Shown here piece by piece: positions 33,877 through 42,581 of a stretch of 64,000 nt of DNA. How positions within the stretch are numbered: the stretch's first letter is position 1; every line of letters starts with the position of its first letter. Made by a program: the position numbers and the translations under genes. The stretch spans positions 62,001-126,000 of the forward strand of contig NZ_NJGV01000005.1 of the NCBI RefSeq assembly GCF_002213425.1. The letters run 5' to 3'. Under the pieces are notes generated by a model. The model saw only the letters and a program-made list of their open reading frames with translations, did no database searches and was not told where the DNA came from. The DNA comes from Herbaspirillum aquaticum. GTDB taxonomy: Bacteria; Pseudomonadota; Gammaproteobacteria; Burkholderiales; Burkholderiaceae_D.

Positions 33877-35070
33877 TCATTCCAGCGCGGCGGCGGGTCC
33901 GAAAAATTCATATCGGCTCTGCGCCGCCGGTACCCCCAGCTCGCCCAGCGCACGCTTGATGGCTTTCATGAAGGGCTTGGGCCCGACAAAGTAGGCGTCC
34001 ACGTCCCGCGTCTGGGGCAGCCATTGCTCCAGCAGGGCTGCATCAATGAAGCCGGTGGCATAGGGGGCGGGATCGCCGGCGCGCGCGCGTTCATAGCAGA
34101 AATGCGCCCGCAGCTGCGGGTGTTGCGCCGCCAGTTCTTCCACCTGGCGACGGAAGGCGTGCACGCCGCCATGGCGCGCCGCATGGATGAAATGCACCGG
34201 GCGACCGGTTGGCAGTGCTGCCGCCAGCATGGTCATCATCGGGGTAATGCCGACGCCCCCGCTGATGAGCACCAGCGGTTTGTCACTGGCCGTGAGGGTG
34301 AAGTCGCCGGCCGGCGGGAACAGTTCGACCACCGAACCCACATGGATCTGGTCGTGCAGATGGCGCGAGACCTTGCCCTCGGCTTCCCGCTTGACGCTGA
34401 TGCGGTATTGCAGCGGCTGTCCGTCCTGGCGCAGCGGCGCCGACAGCGAGTACTGGCGGCGCTGTTCCAGCCCGTCCACCACCATCCGCAGGCCGATGTA
34501 CTGGCCCGGTTCAAAGTCCAGCAGGGCGCCGCCATCCTGGGGCATGAAGTAGAAGGACGTGATTTCCTCGCTCTCGGCCACCTTGCGCGTGACCACGAAA
34601 TTGCGTGCCCCGCGCCAGCCGCCGGGTGCTGCCGCCTTGGCGTCGTATTGCTGGCGCTCGGCGCCGATGAGGATGTCGGCCAACTGGCCATAGGCGGCCG
34701 CCCAGGCATCGATGACGGCATCGGTGGCGATCTCGGCGCCCAGCACTTCGCGGATGGCGCGCAGCAGGCAGTCGCCGACCATGGGGTAGTGCTCGGGCAG
34801 CACCTGCACGGCGACGTGCTTGTTGACGATCTGCGCGGCCAGCGGTCCCATGGCTTCCAGGCGATCGATGTGGCGGGCGTACATCAGCACGCCATTGGCC
34901 AGTGCCCGCGGCTGGTCGCCGCTGGCCTGGTGCGCGCGGTTGAACAGGGGATGCACCTGCGGATAGTCGCGCATGAGCATCTTGTAGAAATGCGTGATCA
35001 GCGCCTCGCCGCCCGATTCGAGCAAGGGGACGGTGGATTTGACGATGGCGAGTTGGGCATCGGTAAGCAT
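33877..35070 (-). CDS. hmp: Flavohaemoglobin, nitric oxide dioxygenase
   Basis: A 397-residue protein with three domains: globin (residues ~1-140; proximal His in VNKHVAVQVLPEHYPMVG, distal-side FYKMLMRDYP), FAD-binding (FVVTRKVAESEEITSFYF; RQYSLSAPL), and NAD-binding (VLISGGVGITPMMTMLAA; YFVGPKPFMKAIK). It oxidises NO to nitrate with O2 and NADPH. Its promoter region contains a sigma-54 element and NorR-type dyads, and norR is divergent, so NO-dependent induction is expected. Confidence 0.96.
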   Translation of the reverse strand: MLTDAQLAIVKSTVPLLESGGEALITHFYKMLMRDYPQVHPLFNRAHQASGDQPRALANGVLMYARHIDRLEAMGPLAAQIVNKHVAVQVLPEHYPMVGDCLLRAIREVLGAEIATDAVIDAWAAAYGQLADILIGAERQQYDAKAAAPGGWRGARNFVVTRKVAESEEITSFYFMPQDGGALLDFEPGQYIGLRMVVDGLEQRRQYSLSAPLRQDGQPLQYRISVKREAEGKVSRHLHDQIHVGSVVELFPPAGDFTLTASDKPLVLISGGVGITPMMTMLAAALPTGRPVHFIHAARHGGVHAFRRQVEELAAQHPQLRAHFCYERARAGDPAPYATGFIDAALLEQWLPQTRDVDAYFVGPKPFMKAIKRALGELGVPAAQSRYEFFGPAAALE

Positions 35071-35122
35071 GCTGGACCTTTCTGGAGAGTGGATGGGGCG
35101 GTGGATCCGGTTACCTCCTTAT

Positions 35123-35138
35123 TACAAAAGGCATGCCA
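35123..35138 (-). promoter_or_regulatory. Sigma-54 promoter of hmp
   Basis: On the minus strand TGGCATG-CCTT-TTGTA matches the -24/-12 consensus TGGCACG-N4-TTGCA with correct spacing. It lies 53 bases before the hmp ATG and downstream of the NorR-type sites. Confidence 0.75.
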
Positions 35139-35154
35139 TGCATCGACCTCAATA

Positions 35155-35206
35155 AAATCAATGACTTGCGATGTATCCGTGTGGATGTGACCTATGTCAT
35201 AATGAC
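35155..35206. promoter_or_regulatory. NorR-type enhancer sites
   Basis: A perfect dyad GTCA-TAA-TGAC (35196-35206) fits the NorR core GT-N7-AC. A second GT-N7-AC occurs at 35181-35191 and a half-site ending TGAC at 35155-35165. NorR in E. coli uses three such sites upstream of a sigma-54 promoter; spacing to the -24 element here (about 20-70 bases) is consistent. Only the first is strong. Confidence 0.6.
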
Positions 35207-35232
35207 TTTTCATTCTAATGGATGGAGTCAAA

Positions 35233-36816
35233 GTGACTTCCAAAGTCCTGCTTGATGCCTTGCTCCCGCTGGTGGCCGATCTCTCGCGCCAGATCGATGA
35301 CCGCGAGCGCTATCGCCGGCTGTTGCACACCTTGCGCACGCTGTTTCCCTGCGACGCCGCCGCGCTGCTGCGACTGGACGGCGACCTGCTGGTACCGCTG
35401 GCCATCGACGGCCTTTCCAGCGATACCCTGGGCCGGCGTTTCCGGATTGCCGACCATCCGCGCTTTGGGGTACTGCTGGCCAACGCCTCGCCCACGCGGT
35501 TTCCGGCCGATTCGAACCTGCCCGACCCCTACGACGGACTGGTCGATGGCCTCAATGATGCGAATTCAGGTGCGCTGGAGGTGCACGACTGCATGGGCTG
35601 CGCGCTCTCGGTCAATGGGCGTCCGTGGGGGCTGGTCACGCTCGATGCCTTGGGGGCAGGGCGCTTTGACGGGGTGGACATGGCCTCACTGCAGGCCTTT
35701 GCGGCCCTGGCGGCGGCCACAGTCAACGTGGCCGAACGCATCGACGACCTGGCGCAAGCCGGAGAGCAGGCGCGCCAGCGTGCCGAGGCCTACCGGCTGG
35801 GGCTGGAAGAAAGCCAGGGCAAGCGGGAATTGATCGGGCAAAGCGCAGCCCAACTGCAGCTCATGGACGAGATCCGCATGGCCGCCCCCAGCGACATGAC
35901 GGTCCTGGTCACCGGGGAAACCGGCACCGGCAAGGAGCTGGTGGCGCATGCCCTGCATGCCGCTTCGCCCCGCGCCCACAAGCCCATGATCAGCCTGAAC
36001 TGCGCTGCGTTGCCCGATACCTTGGTCGAAAGTGAATTGTTCGGCCACGTGCGCGGCGCTTTCTCGGGCGCGGTGGCAGACCGGCGCGGCAAGTTCGAGA
36101 TGGCCGATGGCGGCACGCTCTTCCTGGATGAGGTGGGGGAATTGCCGCTGGCCGTGCAGGCCAAGCTGCTGCGGGTGCTGCAGAGCGGACAGTTGCAGCG
36201 GGTCGGCTCGGATCGCGAGCACCGCGTGGATGTGCGCCTGATCGCCGCCACCAACCGCGACCTGGCCGAGGAGGTCAAGCGCGGGCATTTCCGCGCAGAT
36301 TTTTATCATCGGCTTTCGGTCTTCCCGATCCGCGTACCACCGCTGCGCGAGCGCGGGCGCGACGTATTGCTGCTGGCGGGTTATTTCCTGGAGCAGAACC
36401 GGGCAAGGCTGGGGCTGTCCAGCTTGCGCCTCTCCGCCCATGCGCAGCGCGCGCTGCTGGACTATCCCTGGCCCGGGAACATCCGCGAACTGGAGCACTT
36501 GATCGGCCGCAGCGCCCTGCGGGCACTCGCCTCTCAGCCGGTTCGGCCGAGCATCCTGACGCTCGATGCGGCAGCACTGGAACTGGAGCATCCGCCCGCA
36601 ATCGCTTCGGCGCTGTCGCCCCAGGAAGGCACACGTGTGCAGCCGGAGCCGGAGCCGCCAACCGGGGGCTTGCGTGAAGCTGTAGAACGCTTTGAACGCA
36701 AGCTGGTGGGTGAAGCGCTGGCGCGGCACGAAGGAAATCTGGCCGCCACCGCCCGGGAGCTGGGACTGGACCGCGCCAACCTGAACCGGCTGGCCAGGCG
36801 CCTCGGCTTGCGGTAG
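35233..36816 (+). CDS. norR: NorR, NO-responsive sigma-54 activator
   Basis: A 527-residue enhancer-binding protein: N-terminal GAF domain (residues ~20-170) that holds NO-sensing iron in NorR, AAA+ core with Walker A TGETGTGKELVAH, sigma-54 contact loop ELFGHVRGAFSGAVADRRGK (GAFSGA variant of GAFTGA), Walker B GGTLFLDEVGELP, and arginine finger region, then a Fis-type HTH (LAATARELGLDRANLNRLAR). The GTG at 35233 follows GGAG and gives the family N-terminus; ATG 35218 is the alternative. Divergent from hmp. Confidence 0.92.
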   Translation: MTSKVLLDALLPLVADLSRQIDDRERYRRLLHTLRTLFPCDAAALLRLDGDLLVPLAIDGLSSDTLGRRFRIADHPRFGVLLANASPTRFPADSNLPDPYDGLVDGLNDANSGALEVHDCMGCALSVNGRPWGLVTLDALGAGRFDGVDMASLQAFAALAAATVNVAERIDDLAQAGEQARQRAEAYRLGLEESQGKRELIGQSAAQLQLMDEIRMAAPSDMTVLVTGETGTGKELVAHALHAASPRAHKPMISLNCAALPDTLVESELFGHVRGAFSGAVADRRGKFEMADGGTLFLDEVGELPLAVQAKLLRVLQSGQLQRVGSDREHRVDVRLIAATNRDLAEEVKRGHFRADFYHRLSVFPIRVPPLRERGRDVLLLAGYFLEQNRARLGLSSLRLSAHAQRALLDYPWPGNIRELEHLIGRSALRALASQPVRPSILTLDAAALELEHPPAIASALSPQEGTRVQPEPEPPTGGLREAVERFERKLVGEALARHEGNLAATARELGLDRANLNRLARRLGLR

Positions 36817-36860
36817 CCCGGGACGGCGGTTTCAGGGGCAGTGAAGAAAAACAAAAGAAA

Positions 36861-36907
36861 ACGGCCGGAATCGCTCAGGGCATGGCGCCCTTCATGATTC
36901 CGGCCGT
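36861..36907 (-). terminator. Terminator for the small gene at 36953-37135
   Basis: ACGGCCGGAATC pairs with GATTCCGGCCGT over 12 bp, with an internal GGGC/GCCC hairpin in the loop. On the minus strand it is followed by a T-rich stretch, so it stops minus-strand transcription; it may also protect the norR 3' end. Confidence 0.7.
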
Positions 36908-36952
36908 AACGGGCATGAAGCTTCAGGCTTCACGCCCAACCTGAGGAGACAC

Positions 36953-37135
36953 TCAGGACGGTTGACGTTCCGCGTCAAGCTCTGCCAGTTGCCCGCGAAT
37001 GCGGATGGCGGTCAGGTTGCGGGCAGCAGCGGCGTCGTCGTTGACATGTTGCAGGTCTTCAGGCGGTGCGCTGATGACCTTCACAGGGTTGCCTGCGGGA
37101 GCAGGGGCGGTCAGGCCGGGGTTGAGTTGCGACAT
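36953..37135 (-). CDS. Small protein of unknown function
   Basis: A 60-residue protein (MSQLNPGLTAPAPAGNPVKV ... LDAERQPS). Pro/Ala-rich N-terminus, then a helical segment DDAAAARNLTAIRIRGQLAE. A good ribosome site (TTGGAGATCATC) precedes the ATG at 37135 and a terminator follows, both favouring a real gene. No family recognised. Confidence 0.6.
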   Translation of the reverse strand: MSQLNPGLTAPAPAGNPVKVISAPPEDLQHVNDDAAAARNLTAIRIRGQLAELDAERQPS

Positions 37136-37534
37136 GATGATCTCCAAGCGATGAAAATCTCGTGCAGGCCCGCAGCAAGGCACCAGTGCGGGCAGGGCAG
37201 CCATCAGTTATATGAACGTTTTGGCAAGCCAGATGATGCAATATTAGCCGTTTTGGGTGCGCTGCAACAGGTGTTGTGCGGCTTAATTTTTTGTAGGAGG
37301 ACGTGCAGTGTTGAAGCCTGGCAATCCTTGTGGGATGGCAATCGGGGCTTCAGCAGGAGATTGATTTGCTGCAGGGCAAAAACGGCAAGGCTGTCTTCCC
37401 GCCTGCCGATCTGCTCTTCACATGCTGTCCTACGCAAGCTGCTGGCATTGGCCGATGCCGGCTGCCCAAGCGACGGTCTAGGCTATGCGTTCGCCTCATC
37501 CCTGCATGAGCCAACCCAAATGGAAGGAGTCCCC
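37136..37534. other. Intergenic region upstream of dodecin
   Basis: 399 bases without a convincing gene. It is AT-richer than its surroundings around 37200-37310. A textbook ribosome site AGGAGG (37295-37300) precedes a GTG at 37308 that opens only a 17-codon frame, possibly a leader peptide or chance. Promoters for the small gene and dodecin should be here. Confidence 0.35.
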
Positions 37535-37762
37535 ATGACCGAGCGCAAGCAAGACAATTCCAGCACCTACAAGATCATCGAAGTGGTCGGCAGTTCGCCC
37601 AACGGCACCGATGATGCCATCCGCAATGCCATCGCCGACGTCGTCAAGACGGTCAAGAATGTCGACTGGTTCGAGGTCACGCAGTGCCGTGGCCATGTGG
37701 AGAACGGCAGCATCGGCCATTTCCAGGTCGGGCTGAAGATAGGCTTCCGCGTCGACACCTGA
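37535..37762 (+). CDS. Dodecin, flavin-binding dodecamer
   Basis: A 75-residue protein with the dodecin pattern YKIIEVVGSSPNGTDDAIRN, VDWFEVTQCRGHVENG and HFQVGLKIGFRV. The Trp in VDWFEV stacks flavins in known dodecins. It stores riboflavin or FMN, or coenzyme A in some bacteria. AAGGAG ribosome site; the family starts close to this ATG, so the longer frame upstream is rejected. Confidence 0.93.
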   Translation: MTERKQDNSSTYKIIEVVGSSPNGTDDAIRNAIADVVKTVKNVDWFEVTQCRGHVENGSIGHFQVGLKIGFRVDT

Positions 37763-38358
37763 TGGGCTCTCTCGCATCCCTCGCATCTGTCGCAGGTGCC
37801 TGCCACGGATGAGGGATGCAGGCACACAATGAAACTCGCGCACGTATAGCGAGATTCAATTTGCCGCTGCCGGGCCCGCTGACTAAGCTGAGGACTCTTC
37901 GCTGAGGACTCTTCGCCTGCGCCTGAAGCAGGAATCGCGGCGCATTCCCGTGATGACGTCTGCAGCTTGTCCGGGGAAATCATTTAGCCATTTTCCCAGC
38001 TCATCTGGCAGCGCAACGTAGCCAGCTCTACCATGACCGATCAACGCAGGCCGGCGCGCGAGCGCCGGCCGCGTGCTTTTCTTTGCGCCTTGCTGCGCTC
38101 ACGCTGGCACTTTTTCGCCGCGCTGCAACAGTAGGATTCATCCTACGCCATCTCAGGCCGCTGTCCGATAGTGAGCGGCTCTGGCGATCCGTATAACGTA
38201 ATCATCGGCGCTCAAAAGACTGTCCAGCCATCACAACAACAAGGACAGGTTTTCGCCTTGGCCTGCAGATCAAGCTGCGGCAAAGACGAAAACCCATGCG
38301 ATGCGACGAGCCAAGGGTGCTTTCCATCTCAGGTGCTTTCAACCATTAGGGGTCCATC
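37763..38358. other. Intergenic region between dodecin and glgA
   Basis: 596 bases with no supported gene. It holds a GCATCCCTC...GAGGGATGC stem soon after the dodecin stop (about 37770-37820), and an exact 14-bp tandem duplication GCTGAGGACTCTTC (37887-37900, 37901-37914). The rest is unremarkable; the glgA promoter should lie in the last ~200 bases, but no clear -35/-10 pair was found. Confidence 0.45.
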
Positions 38359-39960
38359 TTGCAAGCTCGAGTTCTGTTAGTCAGCTCAGAGGCCGTACCG
38401 CTCGTCAAGACCGGTGGCCTGGCCGACGTGATCACCGCGCTAGCCGTTTCGCTGCGCAAAGTCGGCATTGATGCCAGCATCCTCATGCCCGCCTATCCGG
38501 AGGCGGTCCGCAACCTCGGCGACACGGTACAGATCGGCTTGAAGCACGGTCTGCCAGGTGGCGCCGGCCGGCTCCTGCGCGGCACCATCCCCGGTACCGA
38601 CGTCCCGGCGCTGCTGCTGGATACGGCGCGATTCCGCCAGCGCGGGGCCAATCCCTACGTCGATACCGATGGTGTCGAGTTCAGCGACAACGCGCTGTGC
38701 TTCGCCGACCTGTCGCATGCGGCAGTGGCCATCTGCGCCGGCGAGACCAGCCTGCCGGTGCCGCATGTGGTACATGCCAACGACTGGCATGCCGGCCTGA
38801 TTCCCTGCCTGCTCAAGCTGCGCGGACTGGATCATGTAGGTACCATGCTGACCATTCACAACCTGGCCTTCCAGGGCAATTTTGCTTTGGAGTCTGCCGA
38901 GCAGATCGGTATTCCCGAGCATCTGCTGACTGGCGACGGCGTGGAGTACTGGGGCAAGCTGTCCTTCCTCAAAGCCGGTATCCGCTTCTCCGATTGCGTC
39001 TCCACCGTCAGCAAGAACTATGCGCAAGAGATCATGACGCCGCGCTTCGGTTGCGGCATGGATGGCATTCTCTCCTTCCGCAAGCTGGACCTGCGCGCCA
39101 TCCCCAATGCCATCGATGCCGAACTCTGGAACCCGGCCGATGATCCGCTGATCGCCCGCAACTTCAGCGTCGGCAACATGAAGGGCAAGGCGTCCTGCAA
39201 GCGCGACCTGCAAAAGCTCTTCGGTTTGCCGATCGATCCTTTCGCGCCCGTCATGGGCCTGGGCTCGCGCATGTCGCACCAGAAAATGGCCGACGTCGTC
39301 ATTGAAGCGCTGCCTGGCATCATGGAGCGCCATCCGCGCCTGCAAGTGGTGATCCTTGGTTGCGGTGACCATGACTATGAAGCCGCTTTCCTCGGCCTGG
39401 CCGAGCGCTATCGCGGCCGCATCGCGGTGCATATCGGTTACGACGAGCGTCGTGCCCATGCCCTTCACGCCGGCAGCGACATGCTGCTGCACCCGACCCG
39501 TTTCGAACCCTTCGGTCTCACGCCGCTCTACGCGATGCGCTACGGCGCCATCCCCATCGGCTCGCGCGTCGGTGGGCTGGTCGACACCGTGTGCGATGCC
39601 GATCTTGACCCGAAACACGCCACCGGTGTGCTCTTCGAGGGCGAGACCGCCGCCGACATGCAGCACGCCGTGGCCCGCGCGTTCGCCCTCTACAGCGACA
39701 CCGAGCGCTGGCAGAGCGTGCAGCGCAATGCCATGAGCATCGACTGCGACTGGGCCGGCCCAACCCGTGCCTACATCGAGGCCTATGCCCACGTGGCCGA
39801 CATGGCAGTGCGTCCGCTGTTCGCTGCGCGTCCGCTGGCCGTCGAACGGCCCGCCGCACAGGTCCATGCACAGCATGAACGCGCGGTCAGCCCGGCCGCC
39901 GCCATTGCCGCTGCACTGGCGGGAGTGGTGGGCGTACCGGTGTCGGTGGCCGCCGCTTGA
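38359..39960 (+). CDS. glgA: Glycogen synthase
   Basis: A 533-residue GT5 enzyme. N-terminal ADP-glucose-binding KTGGLADVITALAVSLRK, then HANDWHAGLIPCLLK, LTIHNLAFQGNF, IPNAIDAELWNP, and C-terminal ERYRGRIAVHIGYDE, LLHPTRFEPFGLTPLYAMRY and GGLVDTV. It extends alpha-1,4-glucan from ADP-glucose. The start is TTG at 38359, with AGGGG upstream. The last ~40 residues are Ala-rich and beyond the family core. A terminator follows, so glgA is separated from glgB. No glgC is present in the window. Confidence 0.95.
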   Translation: MQARVLLVSSEAVPLVKTGGLADVITALAVSLRKVGIDASILMPAYPEAVRNLGDTVQIGLKHGLPGGAGRLLRGTIPGTDVPALLLDTARFRQRGANPYVDTDGVEFSDNALCFADLSHAAVAICAGETSLPVPHVVHANDWHAGLIPCLLKLRGLDHVGTMLTIHNLAFQGNFALESAEQIGIPEHLLTGDGVEYWGKLSFLKAGIRFSDCVSTVSKNYAQEIMTPRFGCGMDGILSFRKLDLRAIPNAIDAELWNPADDPLIARNFSVGNMKGKASCKRDLQKLFGLPIDPFAPVMGLGSRMSHQKMADVVIEALPGIMERHPRLQVVILGCGDHDYEAAFLGLAERYRGRIAVHIGYDERRAHALHAGSDMLLHPTRFEPFGLTPLYAMRYGAIPIGSRVGGLVDTVCDADLDPKHATGVLFEGETAADMQHAVARAFALYSDTERWQSVQRNAMSIDCDWAGPTRAYIEAYAHVADMAVRPLFAARPLAVERPAAQVHAQHERAVSPAAAIAAALAGVVGVPVSVAAA

Positions 39961-40019
39961 ACGACGCTTGCTGGGCCCGCTGACCTGCGGGCCTTGGCGA
40001 CATCCCGATCTGATCCTCA

Positions 40020-40084
40020 CCCGGTCCCCGTGGACCGGGCAGGGGAGGTGTTTGCCGGCGCGCTGCTCCAACGCGCCGGTTTTT
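40020..40084 (+). terminator. Two stem-loops between glgA and glgB
   Basis: CCCGGTCC-CCGT-GGACCGGG (40020-40039) and CCGGCGCG-N9-CGCGCCGG followed by TTTTT (40055-40084); the second is a standard rho-independent terminator for glgA. A third GGCCCGC/GCGGGCC hairpin lies just upstream (about 39974-39991). Confidence 0.75.
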
Positions 40085-40149
40085 GATTCCGCTGTCTTGC
40101 GCTTGTTTGCGTAATTTCGATCAACCTGATAACAACAACAGGAGTGTGC

Positions 40150-42579
40150 ATGTCCGGCATGTCTGTCACGGCGTACAGGGCTTCCACGGAGTCCATGGAA
40201 GAGGCTTCCGACGCCAGCTCGGCACCCCCCGGTTCCGCTTCGGCGCAACCGTCCTCCCTTTCTCATCCCACCGATTTTCCGGAACAAACTGCCTTGTCCC
40301 TTTCCTTTGAAGAGCAGGGCCTGCTCGAAGCCTTGCTGGCTGGCCGCCTGACGCAGCCCTTCGCCCTGCTGGGCCCGCGCTATGCCAGCCAGTCCAGCGG
40401 CGTGTCCGCCATCCGCGCCTTCCATCCCGGCGCGGCGGCAGTGCGTGTGCGCTGCCGCCACAGCGGTGCGCTGCTGGGCGAATTGCAGCAGTTCCAGCTG
40501 CATGGCCAGCCCAGCGGCTTCTTCAGCGGCGTGGCGACCGGCCTCGATCAGCGCCGCCATCAAGTGCCGTATGTGCTTGAGGTGGACTGGGCGATCCCGG
40601 ACGGCAGCCGCAGCGTTCAAAGCACGGAAGACCCCTATGCCTTTGGCCTCCTGCTCGGAGAACTCGACCTGCACCTGCTGCGCGAAGGCCGCCATCGCCA
40701 GCTGGCCGACTGCCTGGGCGCACTTCCCATGGAGATCGACGGCGTACCCGGAACGCGGTTCGCCGTGTGGGCACCGAATGCCGAGCGCGTTTCCGTGGTG
40801 GGCGACTTCAACCAGTGGGACGGCCGTCGCCACGTCATGCGGCTGCGCCATGAATCCGGTGTGTGGGAGCTGTTCATTCCGCGCATCGGTCCCGGCGATG
40901 TCTACAAATACGAAATCCTCGGACGCGACGGCGTGCTGCTGCCCCTCAAGGCTGACCCTGTCGCGCGCGCCACAGAGCCGCCGCCGGCGACTGCCTCGGT
41001 GGTAGCCGACGCCCGTCCTTACCTGTGGCAAGACCAGCAGTGGATGGCCGAGCGCGCGCAGCGCCAGTCGATGTCGGCGCCGATGTCCATCTATGAGCTG
41101 CATCCCGCCTCCTGGCGCCGCATCCCGGAACAGGCGCACCGCAACCTGAGCTGGGACGAACTGGCCGACCAGCTGATTCCCTACGTGGTCGGCATGGGTT
41201 TCACCCACATCGAACTGATGCCGGTGATGGAACATCCCTTCGGTGGCTCCTGGGGCTACCAGCCCATCAGCATGTTTGCGCCCAGTGCCCGCTTCGGCAA
41301 ACCGGAGCGCTTTGCTGCCTTCGTCGACCGCTGCCACCAGGCCGGCATCGGCGTCCTGCTGGATTGGGTGCCCGCGCATTTCCCCAGCGACCAGCACGGC
41401 CTTGCCCAGTTCGACGGTACGGCCCTATACGAACATGCGGACCCGCGCGAGGGCTTCCACCAGGACTGGAATACGCTGATCTTCAATCTCGGCCGCAATG
41501 AGGTGCGCGGTTTCCTGATTGCCAGCGCGCTGGAATGGATCGAGCATTTCCACATCGACGGCCTGCGTGTCGACGCGGTGGCGTCGATGCTCTACCGCGA
41601 CTACAGCCGCAAGTCGGGCGAGTGGGTGCCCAACATCCATGGCGGACGCGAGAACCTGGAGGCCGTCGCCTTCCTGCGGGAACTCAATACGGTCGTGGCC
41701 CAGCGCTGCCCGGGCGTGCTGATGATCGCCGAGGAATCGACCTCCTGGCCCGGCGTGACCTCGGCAGTCAAGAATGAAGCGGACCATCACGGCCTGGGCT
41801 TCAGCTACAAGTGGAACATGGGCTGGATGAACGACACATTGCGCTACATGCAGCATGACCCGCTGTTCCGTCGTTATCACCATCACGACATGACATTCGG
41901 TTTGCTATATGGATTCTCGGAAAACTTCATCTTGCCGATATCGCACGATGAGGTGGTCCACGGCAAGCGCGCGCTGTTGAACAAGATGCCCGGCGACGAA
42001 TGGCGCCGCTTTGCCAACGTGCGTACATATTACGGTTTCATGTGGACGCATCCCGGCAAGAAGCTGCTGTTCATGGGCAGCGAGTTCGGCCAGCCTGACG
42101 AATTCGATCACGACAAGTCGCCGTACTGGCACCTGCTCGATGAACACGGCGGCCATCCGGCCGGCCACCGTCAATTGCGCCAGCTGGTCAGCGACCTGAA
42201 CCACCTGTATCGCAGCGAACCGGCCTTGCACCAGCGCGACTGCCGCGCCGATGGTTTCTCCTGGGCCGTGGGCGATGACAGCGTCAACAGCGTGCTGGCG
42301 TATTTCCGCTATGCCGATGAAGGTCCGCCGGTGCTCATCGTGGTCAACCTGACCCCGGTACCGCGCACCCATTACCGCATCGGCGTGCCCCCGATCGCGC
42401 CCGGCCATCACGGCGTCTGGCGCGAAGTGCTCAATACCGATGCCGCCGTCTATGGCGGCAGCAACAGCGGCAACCTGGGCCAGGTACAAGTGCAGGAATT
42501 CGGCTGGCATGGCCACCCGACTTCCATCGAACTGAACCTGCCCCCGCTATCCACCCTGATCCTGCGTAGAGAGTCCTGA
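40150..42579 (+). CDS. glgB: 1,4-alpha-glucan branching enzyme
   Basis: An 809-residue GH13 enzyme with two N-terminal CBM48 modules (second at [20 protein letters not shown]), TIM barrel and C-terminal beta domain. Catalytic regions: [19 protein letters not shown], nucleophile Asp in [19 protein letters not shown], acid Glu in LMIAEEST, and [15 protein letters not shown]. The first ~45 residues are a Ser/Ala/Pro-rich extension. It makes alpha-1,6 branches in glycogen. Start at ATG 40150, six bases after GGAG. First gene of a tightly packed operon. Confidence 0.95.
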   Translation: MSGMSVTAYRASTESMEEASDASSAPPGSASAQPSSLSHPTDFPEQTALSLSFEEQGLLEALLAGRLTQPFALLGPRYASQSSGVSAIRAFHPGAAAVRVRCRHSGALLGELQQFQLHGQPSGFFSGVATGLDQRRHQVPYVLEVDWAIPDGSRSVQSTEDPYAFGLLLGELDLHLLREGRHRQLADCLGALPMEIDGVPGTRFAVWAPNAERVSVVGDFNQWDGRRHVMRLRHESGVWELFIPRIGPGDVYKYEILGRDGVLLPLKADPVARATEPPPATASVVADARPYLWQDQQWMAERAQRQSMSAPMSIYELHPASWRRIPEQAHRNLSWDELADQLIPYVVGMGFTHIELMPVMEHPFGGSWGYQPISMFAPSARFGKPERFAAFVDRCHQAGIGVLLDWVPAHFPSDQHGLAQFDGTALYEHADPREGFHQDWNTLIFNLGRNEVRGFLIASALEWIEHFHIDGLRVDAVASMLYRDYSRKSGEWVPNIHGGRENLEAVAFLRELNTVVAQRCPGVLMIAEESTSWPGVTSAVKNEADHHGLGFSYKWNMGWMNDTLRYMQHDPLFRRYHHHDMTFGLLYGFSENFILPISHDEVVHGKRALLNKMPGDEWRRFANVRTYYGFMWTHPGKKLLFMGSEFGQPDEFDHDKSPYWHLLDEHGGHPAGHRQLRQLVSDLNHLYRSEPALHQRDCRADGFSWAVGDDSVNSVLAYFRYADEGPPVLIVVNLTPVPRTHYRIGVPPIAPGHHGVWREVLNTDAAVYGGSNSGNLGQVQVQEFGWHGHPTSIELNLPPLSTLILRRES

Positions 42580-42581
42580 TA

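Noticed and set aside
37308..37361. 17-codon frame behind a perfect AGGAGG
   Set aside because: Too short to support as a gene; kept only as a remark in the intergenic entry.
38440..41397. A 985-codon open frame on the minus strand across glgA and glgB
   Set aside because: It is the high-GC antisense shadow of two clear enzymes; its translation is low-complexity His/Gly/Gln-rich and has no domain. Similar long minus frames at 1876-4491, 20688-23504, 44792-47029 and 46837-49116 were rejected for the same reason.
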